Positions 45,334-57,768 of a stretch of 64,000 bases of DNA are shown one piece after another. The position numbers were made by a program, and so were the translations under genes. Numbering within the stretch: the first letter of the stretch is position 1; every line of letters starts with the position of its first letter. The notes beneath the pieces are model-generated. The model did no database searches and was not told the origin of the DNA. It worked only from the letters and a program-made list of their open reading frames with translations. The DNA lies in NCBI GenBank assembly GCA_018417955.1, contig JACTVC010000002.1, positions 2,418,001 to 2,482,000 of the forward strand. The letters run 5' to 3'. The DNA comes from Laccaria trichodermophora. Lineage: Eukaryota; Basidiomycota; Agaricomycetes; Agaricales; Hydnangiaceae.

Positions 45334-47378
45334 CTATAGAAGGGTATCTGTAAATTTTGGGGTATGGGGATGGCTTGTATCATGCGTTTCAATTTGCCGG
45401 GGGGTTGCGGGTATGCTCGGGGTTGGCGGAATGCTTGGGTCAAGCCGCTTTCGTTTCCAGAATCCTGCATTTGGGCCATTCGTCACAAAAGCCAATGTCC
45501 ATCGCGATAACCCACGCAGCGAATGCGGGCGATGAATACCAGCTGTAAGGAGCGCAGAGATGGACAGAACAAAGGCAAGTCTACGGGCGAGGCTTCAGCA
45601 TTGGGTGCGAAAAGAGATTATGCGAAACTGACCGTTCGGCGAGGCGCACACCGATATTCCTTCTCTTCAGCCAACTATCTGGTATACATGCGCGTATCGC
45701 ACGAGGCAGTACGTATAATGCCATTTCTCCCCGTCTACGTCCATTCTCAATCCAGATGCTGCTGCCGCAAAGGAGTGATCCCACCATTATACAACCTTGA
45801 GGACCATCCCAAAAGTCGTGTGAGATGAAAGGAAATAGCCTTGCCAAGAAGATAGTGCGAGTAAGGCAAACTGAGTACCAAAATATGGTGATAAATGAAG
45901 TTAGAAATGCCGCACTACGCATTGAGCCTAGAAAAGCACTGAGCAAACGGTGAGGACGTAGGAGCGCCTGCGGTCTTGTCAGAAGGAGGGGGAGAAAGTG
46001 GGCCTGGTTGGGTAGTGTCAGGGCGTGGCGAACTCTGAGGGAACCTTCCTTACAGGTAGATAGATAGCCATGGATTCTGCGAAAGCCTTCGTCGCCCGCA
46101 ATCCTGCATTCATTGTGCAGCTATCAGAAACGCCTAGGTTAGTGCCCACAGTCCCGTGTACAAGTTCACAAGGTAGTCCACCGACACCCGTGCGGTTGCT
46201 GACATTAATTGTTTTCCAGACTGAATCTGCAATATTTCTCCCGTACGCTGGAAGGACAGACGGATCGCCCCAAGAAGAGGGGTGGCCTAGGTCTTGCGAG
46301 AATGTCCTCAACAAATTACGATGCGTGGCAGAGCCATTGATGTAAGACCAAGTGCCTTCTCTGAGGTAAACCAGAGCGTCCATTATACGCCGATCCACAT
46401 TGGCAAGTGTTTGGATCCATTTTATGTAGGACCGAGGAAGTCTAGGTGGTGCCAGTGAGAGTTATGAGCAATATTGATGATTGAGAGACTCACCTTTGAG
46501 GCTCATAAAAAAAGCACCACATTATTCTATGTGAAGCTTGGGTCATCTATGGCGACGCTGAAGACACCAGCAAGTTACCTTGCACTACACGCCCAAAATA
46601 CAAACGCGTCTATCTGAGAGGTCAGCTTGACTGAAACCAAGTTTTCGAGCTTGAGTTTCTCCTTCTCCAGCCTATCCCTCACTAAGTGCGGTTCTAGCTG
46701 TGTTCTCCCCGAGCTGTCTGAATGCCGAGAGACCTGGCTAGATGAGGAGGATGACGAATTGTTGAGAATAAATGACTGGACCATCGAGTCGACAGCCCGA
46801 ACAGCCAGAAGAATGGTCAGATCCAGAGTTGGTGATATCCCACTTAAACTGGGCGTTGGAACTCCGCCTGAGGATAAAATTCGTAAGCGTAAAGAGCGAG
46901 CGCGACCCGCTTGCAGGAGAACGATTCCAAGTGACGAGGAGACAAGATGGGAAAGAAACGTCCGCTGCTCATGAGAGAGGCTGAGAAGCTGTGACCACAT
47001 TCGTATTCTATCGGTGATGTCCAAGAGGAACTTTGGGACGTTGACGGGCTTGTGAGTAAATGTAGGATCGTCAAGCAGACGCCAGAGATGTCGGATTAAC
47101 GCACCACCACCCACTGCAGTGGTGATGGCAAACGCGAAGCCATCATAGTGCAAATCACGCTTAAGAATGCGTTTCAGAGTTATAAAGAATGATTTTGCGG
47201 TTAACTTTGCAGAGACAAGAGACGTGAGTAATGGTATCAGGGAGGGTCCGAGTGAGAGTGAGAGTGAAAGGGCATATGTTCGCAGTATAACCTGTGCGGG
47301 GTGTGTTGGATCATCTGGAAGGGACGGAAGATAATCAGCCCACGCCGCCTTGGAGGTCTTGGAAGGGCGGAAAGCCAT
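45334..47378 (-). CDS. TMEM135-like membrane protein
   Basis: The gene starts at 47378 (MAFRPSKTSKAAWADYLPSL) and ends at 45334. The N-terminal part (VILRTYALSLSLSLGPSLIP, GFAFAITTAVGGGALIRHLW) and the later repeat (LLSAFLGSMRSAAFLTSFIT, DGPQGCIMVGSLLCGSSIWI, RRRGEMALYVLPRAIRACIP) match the fungal branch of the TMEM135/PMP-type family, where the glycine-rich helix and the R-R-x-E-x-A-L-Y block occur twice. Animal TMEM135 is peroxisomal and mitochondrial and affects organelle dynamics. Between the halves lie a Ser-rich loop (NNSSSSSSSQVSR) and NVDRRIMDALVYLREGTWSY. The tail is polar and Pro-rich. Several introns are inferred; those between 45850 and 46450 are the least certain. Function in fungi is unknown. 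Confidence 0.75.
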
Positions 47379-47479
47379 GGTCGACAATAGTCAACGATGG
47401 CCGTTGGCTGAGCATTATTCCGAAATCTTTAAATAAATAGTCACTAGTTATGGTGCATGTGATTTGCTGATCCAATTCA

Positions 47480-48857
47480 CTACATAGAACAATCGGCGAC
47501 GGCCATGTCCTTCACCGGCGACTTTGCAACTACCTCCAGACTACTCGCATAACTCCAGAACTCAATATTGGTCGAATCAACCCCAAATGTTGCGTTCAGC
47601 TCAGGCAAGAGATCAGCATTTGCTAGCACCTTTAAAAACTGGACCCGAGACTCGGGATAGGTAAATGACTGTAGGAGTGTCTGCCCCTGAACACTTGAAG
47701 TATTAGCAATAGAATAAATTCATGTGGGCGAGGACGTACGTATTTGCGAAGGACAGGAATAACAGCCTCTCTTGGAGCTATCGTCACCGATTCCTGTGAT
47801 AGGGCGTCTGATGCAAGAGCCTCGGATGGCAAAGGGCCCTCGTCTTCCGTCCACTGCTTATCCCTTCTTTTGCCCTTCTCATCCGTCTCCAAAAACTTGT
47901 GCTTGTGCTCGGGATGATAGAAACCAAACCACAACCTCCACAGCTCAAGTTTGCGACCATCTCGCCCAAACTTTTTCATGAGTTTGTGACAGCGTTGCCA
48001 GTTGGCGTCAGGATCATCGCCTATCCACACATCGCTTGGGTCCATCTCGCTCCAGCCGTCTACCACGTCAGTGATGCTTGTGAGCACGGAGGGGGGAAAC
48101 AATGAGGGCGTTGACTGTCCCTGTCGCAGGAACCCGCTTTTCACACTTGACGAAGAAGGAACACTTATTCCATCGGTACATCCGATGACCTTCCTCCCAG
48201 GACGCACCATGAGGCGCACCCAACGGCGTCTCCTAACCCAGCCACCTGCGCTGACGAAACCGACTTGGGCACGCCAATTGTGCTTGCGAAACATCCAGTT
48301 ATATTCAAATCCATCGTGTTGCACCTCTCCTGAGTCTGAACGCATGTCAATCATCCAGCAACGGGAAACCCAATGCCAATTTCCGTCGGGAAGGGGGTAT
48401 TCTTCAAAGGAAACAGGAGGTTGTTCGGAGCGCTTGTAAGAATTGTCAGGGAGAGTGAAGGGAGATGGGTCTGTAGGAAGAAGAGACAGCTTGGAATAAT
48501 AAGGGGTTGAAAAGAGTGTCATTCTGAAAGCTGAGGCTGGGTCATCGAGGACATAGGAATAGTCGGTACTAACCCTCTTTGATTTTCATAAATCACAGCC
48601 CATTGATATAGATCTTTAGAATAGTCGTCGTTGATGAGGGCAGAGTTGTCTAGATTAATTGGGGTATCAATATTGGTGCTATCAATCTCTAAAGTAGTAG
48701 TCTCGGTGGATGGTTTCAAAGAGGGCTTTGAAGGGGGCGACCGTAGACTGGGAAGTGATAAAAACCGAGCTCTTGGAGCAAAGCGCTTGCGAGCGAGGTC
48801 TGCCGCGCTAGGGTCATCCTGGATGAGAGTTGGAGGGGGAGGAGAAAGGGAAGTCAT
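47480..48857 (-). CDS. DysF (peroxin/dysferlin) domain protein, Spo73-like
   Basis: Three exons encode a protein that starts at 48857 (MTSLSPPPPTLIQDDPSAAD). The first part is low-complexity. The DysF domain follows: QWAVIYENQRG, then across an intron LFSTPYYSKLSLLPTDPSPF, and later SFEEYPLPDGNWHWVSRCWM, DGFEYNWMFRKHNWRAQVGF and GGWVRRRRWVRLM. The paired aromatic-rich N and C strands are the signature of DysF domains found in Pex28-32, Spo73 and TECPR1. No transmembrane span is seen, which favours a soluble Spo73-like protein over peroxins of the Pex30 type. In budding yeast Spo73 acts in prospore membrane extension. A C-terminal helical region (RCHKLMKKFGRDGRKLELWR) is conserved in the fungal group. 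Its start is 72 bp from that of JAC1. Confidence 0.83.
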
Positions 48858-48929
48858 TATTATGGAACAGAAGGAGGTGCGGACATACACATGCTCAAAC
48901 AAGGCTCCACCGACCTTTCATGCTCAATA

Positions 48930-49716
48930 ATGTTGTTCTTACGCTCTCCGCTTTTTCTCAGAGTCCAACCGTCCCGCTCGTTCCATCCTTCATTGGCAAG
49001 ATGGAACCAGTCGCGGACACATTCTTGCCCCGTCTGTTCCGCCACTTTGCCCTCGCCACTCCCCGCCTGTACAAAATGCTGGAATCTCTTTGCTCTGCCT
49101 CTGGACCTCACCCATCATGCTCTCTTTGGTCTATCATATGATCCCAACCCCTTCGTTATCGACCTTCCCCAACTAAAGCGCAAATTCATTCAAGCTCAAG
49201 CCGTCTGTCATCCTGACGCATGGGCTTCCAAGAATCCCGTCCGTCCCTATATTGACTGTTTTGGAAGCGTGTCTCTCATATCCAAGTTGCAAGGAGAAGC
49301 TGCAGGTTGCGCAGGCCTTGTCTGCCCGTGTTAATAACGCGTACCAAACTCTACTACATCCACTTGCTCGTGCAGAATATATTCTGGAGCGGAACCAAGT
49401 TCCGGTGTCAGAAAATGATAAAGTAGATGATATCGCTTTCATGACCGACATTATGGAGGCCCGAGAAGTAATTGAGGATTCCAGGAGTCTTGACGAGATC
49501 GAGGACATCATTGACAAAAACAACCGTGGGTGTTCTTCTTGCTATGCGTCGCACCTTTGAACATTTTCCGCAGAAAGTATATTAGAAACTATCAAAGAGC
49601 TCGAGGCTTTCGTGCTTGGAAAAGACTGGGATGCGGTCAAGGCCAGCGCGGTAAGATTGAGATACTTGGAAGGGATTCACAGGGCTGCAAAAAGATGGCT
49701 GGATAATAATTCGTGA
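48930..49716 (+). CDS. JAC1: Mitochondrial J-protein HscB/Jac1 (Fe-S cluster)
   Basis: The gene starts at 48930 with a probable mitochondrial presequence (MLFLRSPLFLRVQPSRSFHP). Jac1/HscB is the J-protein that delivers the scaffold Isu to the Hsp70 Ssq1 during iron-sulfur cluster transfer. A Cys-pair element (CPVCSATLPSPLPACTKC) precedes the J-domain, as in animal HSCB, and could bind zinc. The J-domain has HALFGLSYDPNPFVIDLPQL and the HPD tripeptide (CHPDAWA). The C-terminal helical domain has ARVNNAYQTLLHPLARAEYI, FMTDIMEAREVIEDSRSLDE and AVRLRYLEGIHRAAKRW. Three or four short introns are inferred, one just after the J-domain. It is divergent from the DysF gene. Confidence 0.93.
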
Positions 49717-49836
49717 AATGTATACTACATATTGTGATCTCGGTAACATCCGAGGCCAACTTTTTTCCATAGTAGAATTTTGTTTGAATTTGTCGCGAAC
49801 TTAGCTTGGAACACTGCTTTTTCAGTGCTTTCCCTT

Positions 49837-52800
49837 ATGAGACTTGCTTTTCTACGGCAACGGCGTCGCCTCTTCATGGAATTTGACCCTGCCAAAGACA
49901 GTCTCTCTCCCGGACCCTCATCCATCCAGCCTAACTCTCACCTCGGTGTGAAAAGACGTCTCTCCCAGCAAGCAACCAGCCCGATTTCTCAGAGCGCCAC
50001 ATCATCCCCGTACAAGCTTTCTCGCGATGAGAGCACCCAAAATTCATCACGACACTCCCTCCTCGCCTCGCACATGTCATCTCACCAGCCTCCGCGGCCC
50101 ACTAAAGGCAGTTCTTTCACCATACGACCGCCTCATTTTGCTGGTCAAGGCTCGTCTTCTCGATCCGTTGGTTCTTCAAAACGTGGTGGGAAGGGCGGTT
50201 TAATCAAAAAGACTTTCCTCGAAGGCTCTTTACATGATGAGAAATATATTGAACAAGAATATAATCAACCTCCACTACCCATAAAAAAGATTCACGAATC
50301 GACGCCCAAATCGTCCCTAGGGAATTTCTCTATGATCGCTGTGGGTAAGCTGCCCCAGTATTCGGCTGTTGAAGGTGTTGTAGACGGGGGAGCGAAGAGG
50401 TTGCATGTCTGGAGGTACATCGTTAGTCTTGCATTTCTTTCCGATACCCCCTGAAGTCATGTCTAGAACTACGGCGACTGTGGAGATGGAGCCTCCCGTC
50501 ATTGGGGTTGGGGATCATCCAGAAAAAAAGCAATCCGAAAAATTGGCTGCGCTGTCTGCCGTGTATCAGCTGCAGCAGTTGGGAGTGGTACGTCCTCTTT
50601 TCGAATCAAGTGCTCGAGACTTCGACATTCTGTGCAGCTCGACAACCCCAAAAAATTGCTTCCTGAAAGTCGAGACCAATCAGAAGTCACATTATCCGAT
50701 ACTACAATCGTTGGTTACGAACAAGCTCGAAATTTCATGGATTATTACTGCCGAAGATATGGTTTTGGAAAACCTGAAATCGCCTTTAACGAAATCCGCA
50801 AGAGCAATACTGGTTGGGAGGCCGTCATGACAGTCGGAGGTCGCAGAATAGGTTTAGGTTCCGGCAGTAACAAGAAAGCTGCACAAGTTACATGTTTTCT
50901 CGACGTTACACAATACCTCGAGAGCTGCGATGCAGAACTTTGGAAGTCGTTTGTTGTAGCGTCCAAGTCTGGCGCCGACCTTGGCATGGCACCCAAGGTT
51001 TACTTTCAGATGAGTGACGGCCTGGACGATGCTATCCGAGATCTTTGCGTGGATATAAAGAGAAGCAGCTTGTATCGCAATCGACCAGCTCTGAAACCTA
51101 AAACAGATGAAGGTGCTGTTTCATCCCTCTCATCTGTTCCCCTTTACAATGCGCCAAAGCTCAGACAAGAATCTTTGGCCGAAAAGTCGGATCGGTTATT
51201 GGCGCAGAGACAGGAGTATCTTTCAAATCCAAAAATGGAGAGAATGCGAGCTTCTCGGATGTCACTACCCGTTTTCTCCAAAGCCGAGGATGTTCTGTCC
51301 CACATCAAGGAGCACGATGTCACCATTTGCATGGCAGCTACTGGATCAGGAAAAACGACGCAAATACCACAAATGATTTTGGACGAGTATATTCAACGCG
51401 GAAAGGGTGCACATTGTAATGTGGTGTGCACGCAACCTCGCCGACTAGCAGCGATAAGCGTCGCGGATCGAGTCGCTAAGGAAAGAGGGGAGATGTTAGG
51501 GCGTACCATCGGGTATCAAGTTCGTTTCGAGGCCAAATTGCCTGAGGATCACGGCTCGGTCACTTTCTGCACCACAGGTGTCTTTTTGAAGCGGCTCCAA
51601 TCTGCAATGTCAGGTGTTCACCATCCGGGAAGTCGAAGTCTAGACACCGTCACGCATGTCGTGGTCGACGAAGTACACGAGCGAGACGTTGACACCGATC
51701 TGCTACTCGTAGTTCTCAAACGGCTCATGGCGGATAGGAAGGCGAGGAATAAACCTCTCAAGATCATCTTGATGAGTGCCACGATTGATCCAGCGCTTTT
51801 CCAATCCTACTTTCCAGACGATAGGGGTAATCCTGCCAATGTCATAGAAGTGCCAGGTCGGTCGTTCCCAGTCACAAAGTGTTTCATGGACGATTTCCTG
51901 CCCCAACTCGTACATGGACCCACGAAATGGGTATTTGGGGAGGAATCGGTCTCAAATTATGTGTGTCGAGAGCTCGGTTCCGTCGTGGCGGCCAAGCTTG
52001 GGGTCTATGCAAGAAAACCTGGCACTGAGAGCCGTACTGACGACCTGGAGCTACCTTATCCCCTTGTTGCCGCCACGATTTCCCATGTTCTGACCTCGTC
52101 GAATGATGGCCATGTTTTAGTTTTCCTTCCCGGCTGGGATGAGATTATGGCTACTCAGAGAGCCCTTCAGCAACCTGCAGGACCGCTCGGCATCAACGTC
52201 CACGATACATCAAAATATTCCATTCATTTGTTACATTCAACGATTCCTCTCGCAGAGCAGCAAGTGATTTTTGAACCACCGCCAGTTGGCGCACGACGCA
52301 TCATTCTCGCCACCAATATAGCAGAAACGTCCGTTACTATACCAGACGTCGTTTACGTCGTGGATACAGCCAAAGTGAAAGAACAGCGATACGATCCTGA
52401 GCGGCACATGTCATCCCTTGTATCTGCGTGGGTCGGTTCCTCAAATATCAATCAACGTGCAGGTCGTGCCGGTCGGCATAGGTCTGGAGAATACTTTGGA
52501 CTTCTGGGCAAAGCACGTGTCACAGCTTTGCAGCCCTATCAAACAGTGGAAATGAAGCGCGTCGATCTCAGCAATGTCGTTATGCACGTCAAGGCTCTGG
52601 CTTTCCCTGGCATCACCGTTGAGGAGGTCTTGGGTGGCACCATTGAGGCGCCTGATCCCGATCGGGTTGCAGCGGCTATGAAGGATCTTCAGATGGTGGG
52701 TGCACTTGATTCCGATAAGAATCTGACGTCGCTTGGTCGGGTATTGTTGATGCTTCCAGTGGAAGCACAAATGGGCAGACTAGTTTTATATGGTAGCTTC

Positions 52801-54005
52801 TTCCGATGTCTCGATCAAGCTCTTACTTTGGCCGCAATTCTTACCAATCGCGACCCCTTCGTGTCACCTATGCATCTCAAGGCAGAGGCGGCGGCCAAGA
52901 AGAATTCCTGGAGTCCAGAGGAATTCAGATCTGACGCACTTGCAACTTTGCGGGCATATAATGCTTGGTGGGCAATGCAATCAAGAGGGGAGTACATCAG
53001 TGCCAACAGATTTTGTGTGGACAACTTCCTTGCGAAACCAACATTACTTATGATCCAGAAAATCAAGGTCCACTTGCTACAGTCACTTTATAACGCGGGA
53101 GTGATTGACGTCTCGGCTGGCGGGCTTATGGATGGTTCTACAAAGCCTTTAACTGTCCCACCAGAGCTCAACGCGAATGGCGATTCTCTGCCACTTCTAG
53201 CGGGTCTTATTGCTATTGCCTCACAGCCCAAGTTTGCCATTCGGGTTGGTGAAAAAACCTACCGAACTTCAAATGATAGGGTGAGTCATTATGAATATTT
53301 TCTATGGACCAATTGATTCATGTCCTACAGACGACTTTTATTCACCCCTCAAGTGTGAATCACCGTAAAAGAGAAATAGTTGACCAAGGGGGCGTTTCGG
53401 CTGGCGAGAAGCAGTTGTACGCCTTTGCAGAAAAGCGGAGAAATGTCACCGGTGGAGGCGCTCCTCAGACATTTCTTGTCACAACGACGCGGCTGGATCC
53501 AATGACGTACATGCTCTTCGGTGCCTTTAATCTACAAGTAACGGAGCGAGGTCTCGAATGCGATGACTGGCTCCCCATTGTTGGTAATCTCGATGCTTTG
53601 GATGATATTCAAGGGTTGAAAACGTTGATGGAGTCATGCATGTTACGTGTATTCGAAGGTATCACCATGGGTCGGCGCGTTCGTGGACGCCAGGTCTTAC
53701 CCGTTCTTCCTCGCGAGGAAGAGTCGGAATCTGGAGATGAAGATGAAGATAGAGACTATTCGCTTTCACGTGACGAAGTGAAGCAGTTGGATCTCATGAC
53801 ACGAGACGTCGTGAACATCTTGAATCGATACAGTGATGAAAGGATCGCAACACAATCTCGTCAAAATTCTAGGCCTGCGACACCTATGGGTTCTCCCTCC
53901 TGGCCATCCTCCCAACTTCCTAGGGGTTCAATATCTGGCTACTCTACACCACAATCTTTCTTGTCGCGGCCAGGGACCCCAAGCCGATTATCTCGCAAAT
54001 TCTAG
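49837..54005 (+). CDS. DExH-box RNA helicase with dsRNA-binding domain
   Basis: Four exons (49837-50414, 50467-50587, 50638-53280, 53331-54005) encode 1,338 residues. A basic, Ser-rich N-terminus is followed by an RNA-binding-like region and a clear dsRBD (about residues 280-350: ARNFMDYYCRRYGFGKPEIA, GSGSNKKAAQVTCFLDV). The helicase core shows ATGSGKTTQIPQ (I), VCTQPRRLAAISVADRVAKE (Ia), VVVDEVHERDVDTD (II), LMSATIDP (III), VLVFLPGWDEI (IV), ILATNIAETSVTIPDV (V) and INQRAGRAGRHRSGEYF (VI). HA2 and OB-fold regions follow. The type resembles DHX9/DHX36-like enzymes that unwind RNA or G-quadruplex. Two ATGs are possible, 49837 and 49876; the upper gives a short Arg-rich leader (MRLAFLRQRRRLF) that might target mitochondria. 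Confidence 0.93.
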
Positions 54006-54337
54006 ATTGACGACTATGTTATCATTGGTGCTCTGGGACTCGCATTAATTAGACAGTCATCTGGATTGATGAATATCTATTTGTATAACACTTTAATATC
54101 TACATCCATCCTCATCCCACATAAATATGTCCCTTGAGACTTGAAGCTTGGCAAATTCATTCTTATATTGTTCTCACGTGATGGGCTTCAGGTAAACACG
54201 GTAAACATATTTATGAGATGTTGGCTTCTATCCACGATCTCACCACATCCTCTAGCGTAAACTAGACCCTATTTACAGGGATTCTCAAGCCACAGCTCAC
54301 TCTTCCTTCACCTCTCTACCGGTTTTTCTCCTTCAAG
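54006..54337. other. Intergenic region upstream of AP-2 alpha
   Basis: This 332-bp stretch holds the helicase 3' flank and the AP-2 alpha promoter. A TCACGTGA palindrome lies at 54174-54181. No gene is visible. Confidence 0.5.
54174..54181. promoter_or_regulatory. CACGTG palindrome upstream of AP-2 alpha
   Basis: TCACGTGA starts 164 bp upstream of the ATG at 54338. It is one of several identical boxes at a similar distance from a start codon in this window. Confidence 0.4.
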
Positions 54338-57300
54338 ATGGCGACCAATATGCGTGGACTCACGCAGGTCGGCAATTCTCTTCACCTTTAACGCGCCTTT
54401 CAGACTCTTTTTTCTTTAGTTCATTGCGGATATTCGCGGCGCGAGAGTTCGCGAGCTAGAGGAGAAGAGAATCAACAAGGAAATGGCGAACATCCGGAAG
54501 AAGTTTAAAGGTGCGTTTGCATATCTTTATCCATTTTTCAAGACCAATATCTCTGCAGACGGAAACTTGGATGGATATCAGAAGAAGAAGTGAGTTTCAC
54601 TACGTCCACAAGCGCTGGTCGCTGATCGTCCCAAGATATGTTGCGAAAATCATCTTCACCTATATATTGGGTTACAAGGTTGATGTTGGGCATATGGAAG
54701 CTGTAAACCTTATATCGAGTTCGAAGTACAGCGAAAAGCAAATTGTACGTGCTTCTCGAGTTGTCGCCTTCCCTGACTTAGCTTTTGTAAGGGATATCTG
54801 GCAGTTACCCTTTTGATGCATGAAAACTCTGACTTCCTCCGTCTTGTTGTCAATTCCATTCGCAAGGATCTAGATGCCAATAATGAAGTTGATAATTGCC
54901 TTGCTCTTCATGCAATCGCCAATGTAGGCGGAAGCGAGATGGCGGAGGCTCTAGCAGAAGATGTGCATCGTTTGTTGATCTCTCCGTACGGAAAATTATC
55001 TCCCTAGTCGCTCCCTACGTCCTTACCCATCTGACAGCACTTCCCAGAGCTTCGTCAAAAAGAAAGCTGCTTTGACCCTCCTCAGATTGTACCGAAAGCA
55101 CCCGGAAGTCATACCTGCCACAGAGTGGGCACTGAGAATAGTTTCCATAATGGACGACCAGGATTTGGTATTTGGACCATTGACAAAACCTTTCTTTTCT
55201 TACACACGACATCTAGGGTGTGGTGGTTTGCGTCACGAGTTTGGTTATGGCTTTGGCGCAAGATAATTTAGATGCCTACTCCGTATGTTACACGAAAGCA
55301 GTCGATCGACTAAATAGAGTGCGTTAGACATTCAATCTCTTCATCAATCTAACTGTCAGTGTAGCTTGTCATTGAACACGAATATGCTGCGACATACGCA
55401 TATTATAAAGTTCCAACACCTTGGCTACAAGTAAAGCTTCTCCGGCTTTTGCAATACTATCCGCCCTCGGGTCAGTCGGCCTTCGATTCATTGATTTGTC
55501 TTAGCTCACTACACCGCCAGAGGACCCGACTATAGGTTCAGTGCTGTACCAGGTATTGCAGGCAATCATGAATAACTGTGCGGAGCCATCGAGGAACGTG
55601 CAGCACAACAATGCTCAGCATGCGATTTTATTTGAGGCAATCAGCCTCGCGATTCATCTTGATACAAACTCACCTCTGGTGGGAACTGCAGCAGTTTTGC
55701 TCGCGCGGTTCATTTCCTCTAAAGAAACCAACGTCAGATATCTGGGTCTAGACACTTTGGCTCATCTAGCCGCTCGAGCAGACTCCCTCGAAGCCATCAA
55801 GAAGCATCAAAGCACAATAATCCTCTCTTTACGCGACAAGGATATATCAGTACGGAGGCGTGCTTTGGATCTTCTCTACAGTATGTGTGACGTTGACAAC
55901 TCGGAGCTTATTGTCGGCGAGCTGCTGCGGTACCTCAAGGTCGCTGATTATGCGTTGCGAGAGGAAATGGTCCTCAAAATAGCAATCTTGACCGAAAAGT
56001 ATGCCAATTCATATAAGTGGTATGTTGATACCATTCTGCAACTCATCAGCGCAGCTGGGGACCACGTTGGGGACGAAGTTTGGTATCGGGTGGTCCAGAT
56101 CGTTACAAATACCGAAGACTTGCAGGAATATGCAGCAAAGGTTGTGTTTGAGCATCTGAAGGCCCCGTCTGCCCACGAAAGTCTTGTGAAGGTCGGAGGT
56201 GCGTTAAGCGAGGAATAATTGATGGACTGTTCTGACATTCAAGCAGGATATATTCTTGGTGAATATGGTCATCTTATTGCCAATGAAGCTGGGTATAGTC
56301 CACTTGAGCAATTTCAACTTTTGCACTCGAAATCTCAATATTGTGTGGCTGCGACACGCTCTCTCCTTCTGTCTACGTATATCAAATGGGTTAACGTCTT
56401 TCCGGAAATCAAGCCCCAGCTACTGAACATCTTCGATCGATATCGGCACGTTCTTGACTCTGAGCTTCAGCAACGGGCTTGCGAGTTTTTTGCGCTTGCC
56501 TCGAGGTCAGATGACGATGAATTACTGCAGAACATTTGCGAAGAGATGCCACCCTTTCCGCCCCGTGTCAGTGCTTTGTTAGGTAGGCTCAATCGAAAGC
56601 ACGGAGACACAGAAGATAAACGAACATGGATACATGGTGGAAAGGAGGCTAACTTGGACCGCGAAGCCACAAAGCGCAAAACTTTTATCGTCGAAAACAA
56701 CGGAACGGCGTCGTCAGACAATCAAGGAATTATGGACTCTCTTGCCGGTTTGGACATGAGTTCACCCAGCATCCAAGCTATTGGTTCTTTCCCCCAAGAA
56801 TATCCTCCTCCCCTCCCCTCCGACAACACGCCTCGTCTCACCATCGGCCCAAACGTTGATCGTTGGTTCGAAAAACTTACATACACTGCAGAGGGTGTGC
56901 TCTATGAGGATATCCAAATTCAGGTCGGCATCAAGTCTCGTTATCAGGGCCACATCGGACAACTTGCAGTGTATTTGGGGAACAAAGTGTCTGCCCCATT
57001 GACCTCTTTCACCACCACCGTTCACGTCAATGATCCGGAAGCTCTCATTGTCACTTTTGCAAAGATTCCGCCAAGCACGATCGGGCCCCGAAGCCAGACA
57101 CAGCAGCTGCTTCACATCGAGTGCAAAAAATTCTTTACAACCCCACCAATCCTCACTGTATCCTTTCTAGCTGGATCCCACCAGACAATTGTTATCCGCC
57201 TTCCCGTTGTCATCACGAAATTTTTCGAGCACGTCAAGCTTGGTCAATCCGATTTTTTCGAGCGATGGAAATTAATTGGAGGTCCGCCGCGAGAAGCCCA

Positions 57301-57646
57301 GAGCATTTTTCCCATCGATATTACTCTAAATGATCAGCTTGATCTGCCGAAACATCGTTTGATCGTATCTGGCCACCGTTTGAACATACTGGACGACATA
57401 GACCCAAACCCAAGCAATCTAGTCGCCGCTGGTGTCCTGCATATGTCTGTCGACGGAAAAGTCGGGTGCTTACTCCGACTAGAACCTAATCGTGAGGCCA
57501 AGGTATGTTCTATGGTCCTGATAAGGAACATATCTCACTCAAACAATCAGTTATGTCGTTTGACCTCAAGGAGTACGTCAGAAGAGGTCGCTGCTGAGGT
57601 ATTGAAACTCATACAGAAGGCCTTGTCGACTGGTGCTCGGTCGTAA
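54338..57646 (+). CDS. APL3: AP-2 clathrin adaptor alpha subunit
   Basis: The gene starts at 54338 ([20 protein letters not shown]) and ends at 57646, in about twelve exons. Alpha-adaptin is a large subunit of the AP-2 complex that recruits clathrin and cargo at the plasma membrane in endocytosis. The trunk has [99 protein letters not shown] and [13 protein letters not shown] linker follows (about 100 residues, with [18 protein letters not shown]), then the appendage ([53 protein letters not shown]). The lysine-rich PIP2-binding patch near the N-terminus is present (KKK). All parts are in family order. Confidence 0.95.
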
Positions 57647-57768
57647 CTCGGGTCTCATGATAAATATAAGTATGGATACATTTTAACATCCACTTGTACG
57701 CAGTCCGATAGTGGCACCCAGTGCAAGCTCAAATCCGACCCGAGATTCACCGAACCCCCCTAAAACTG

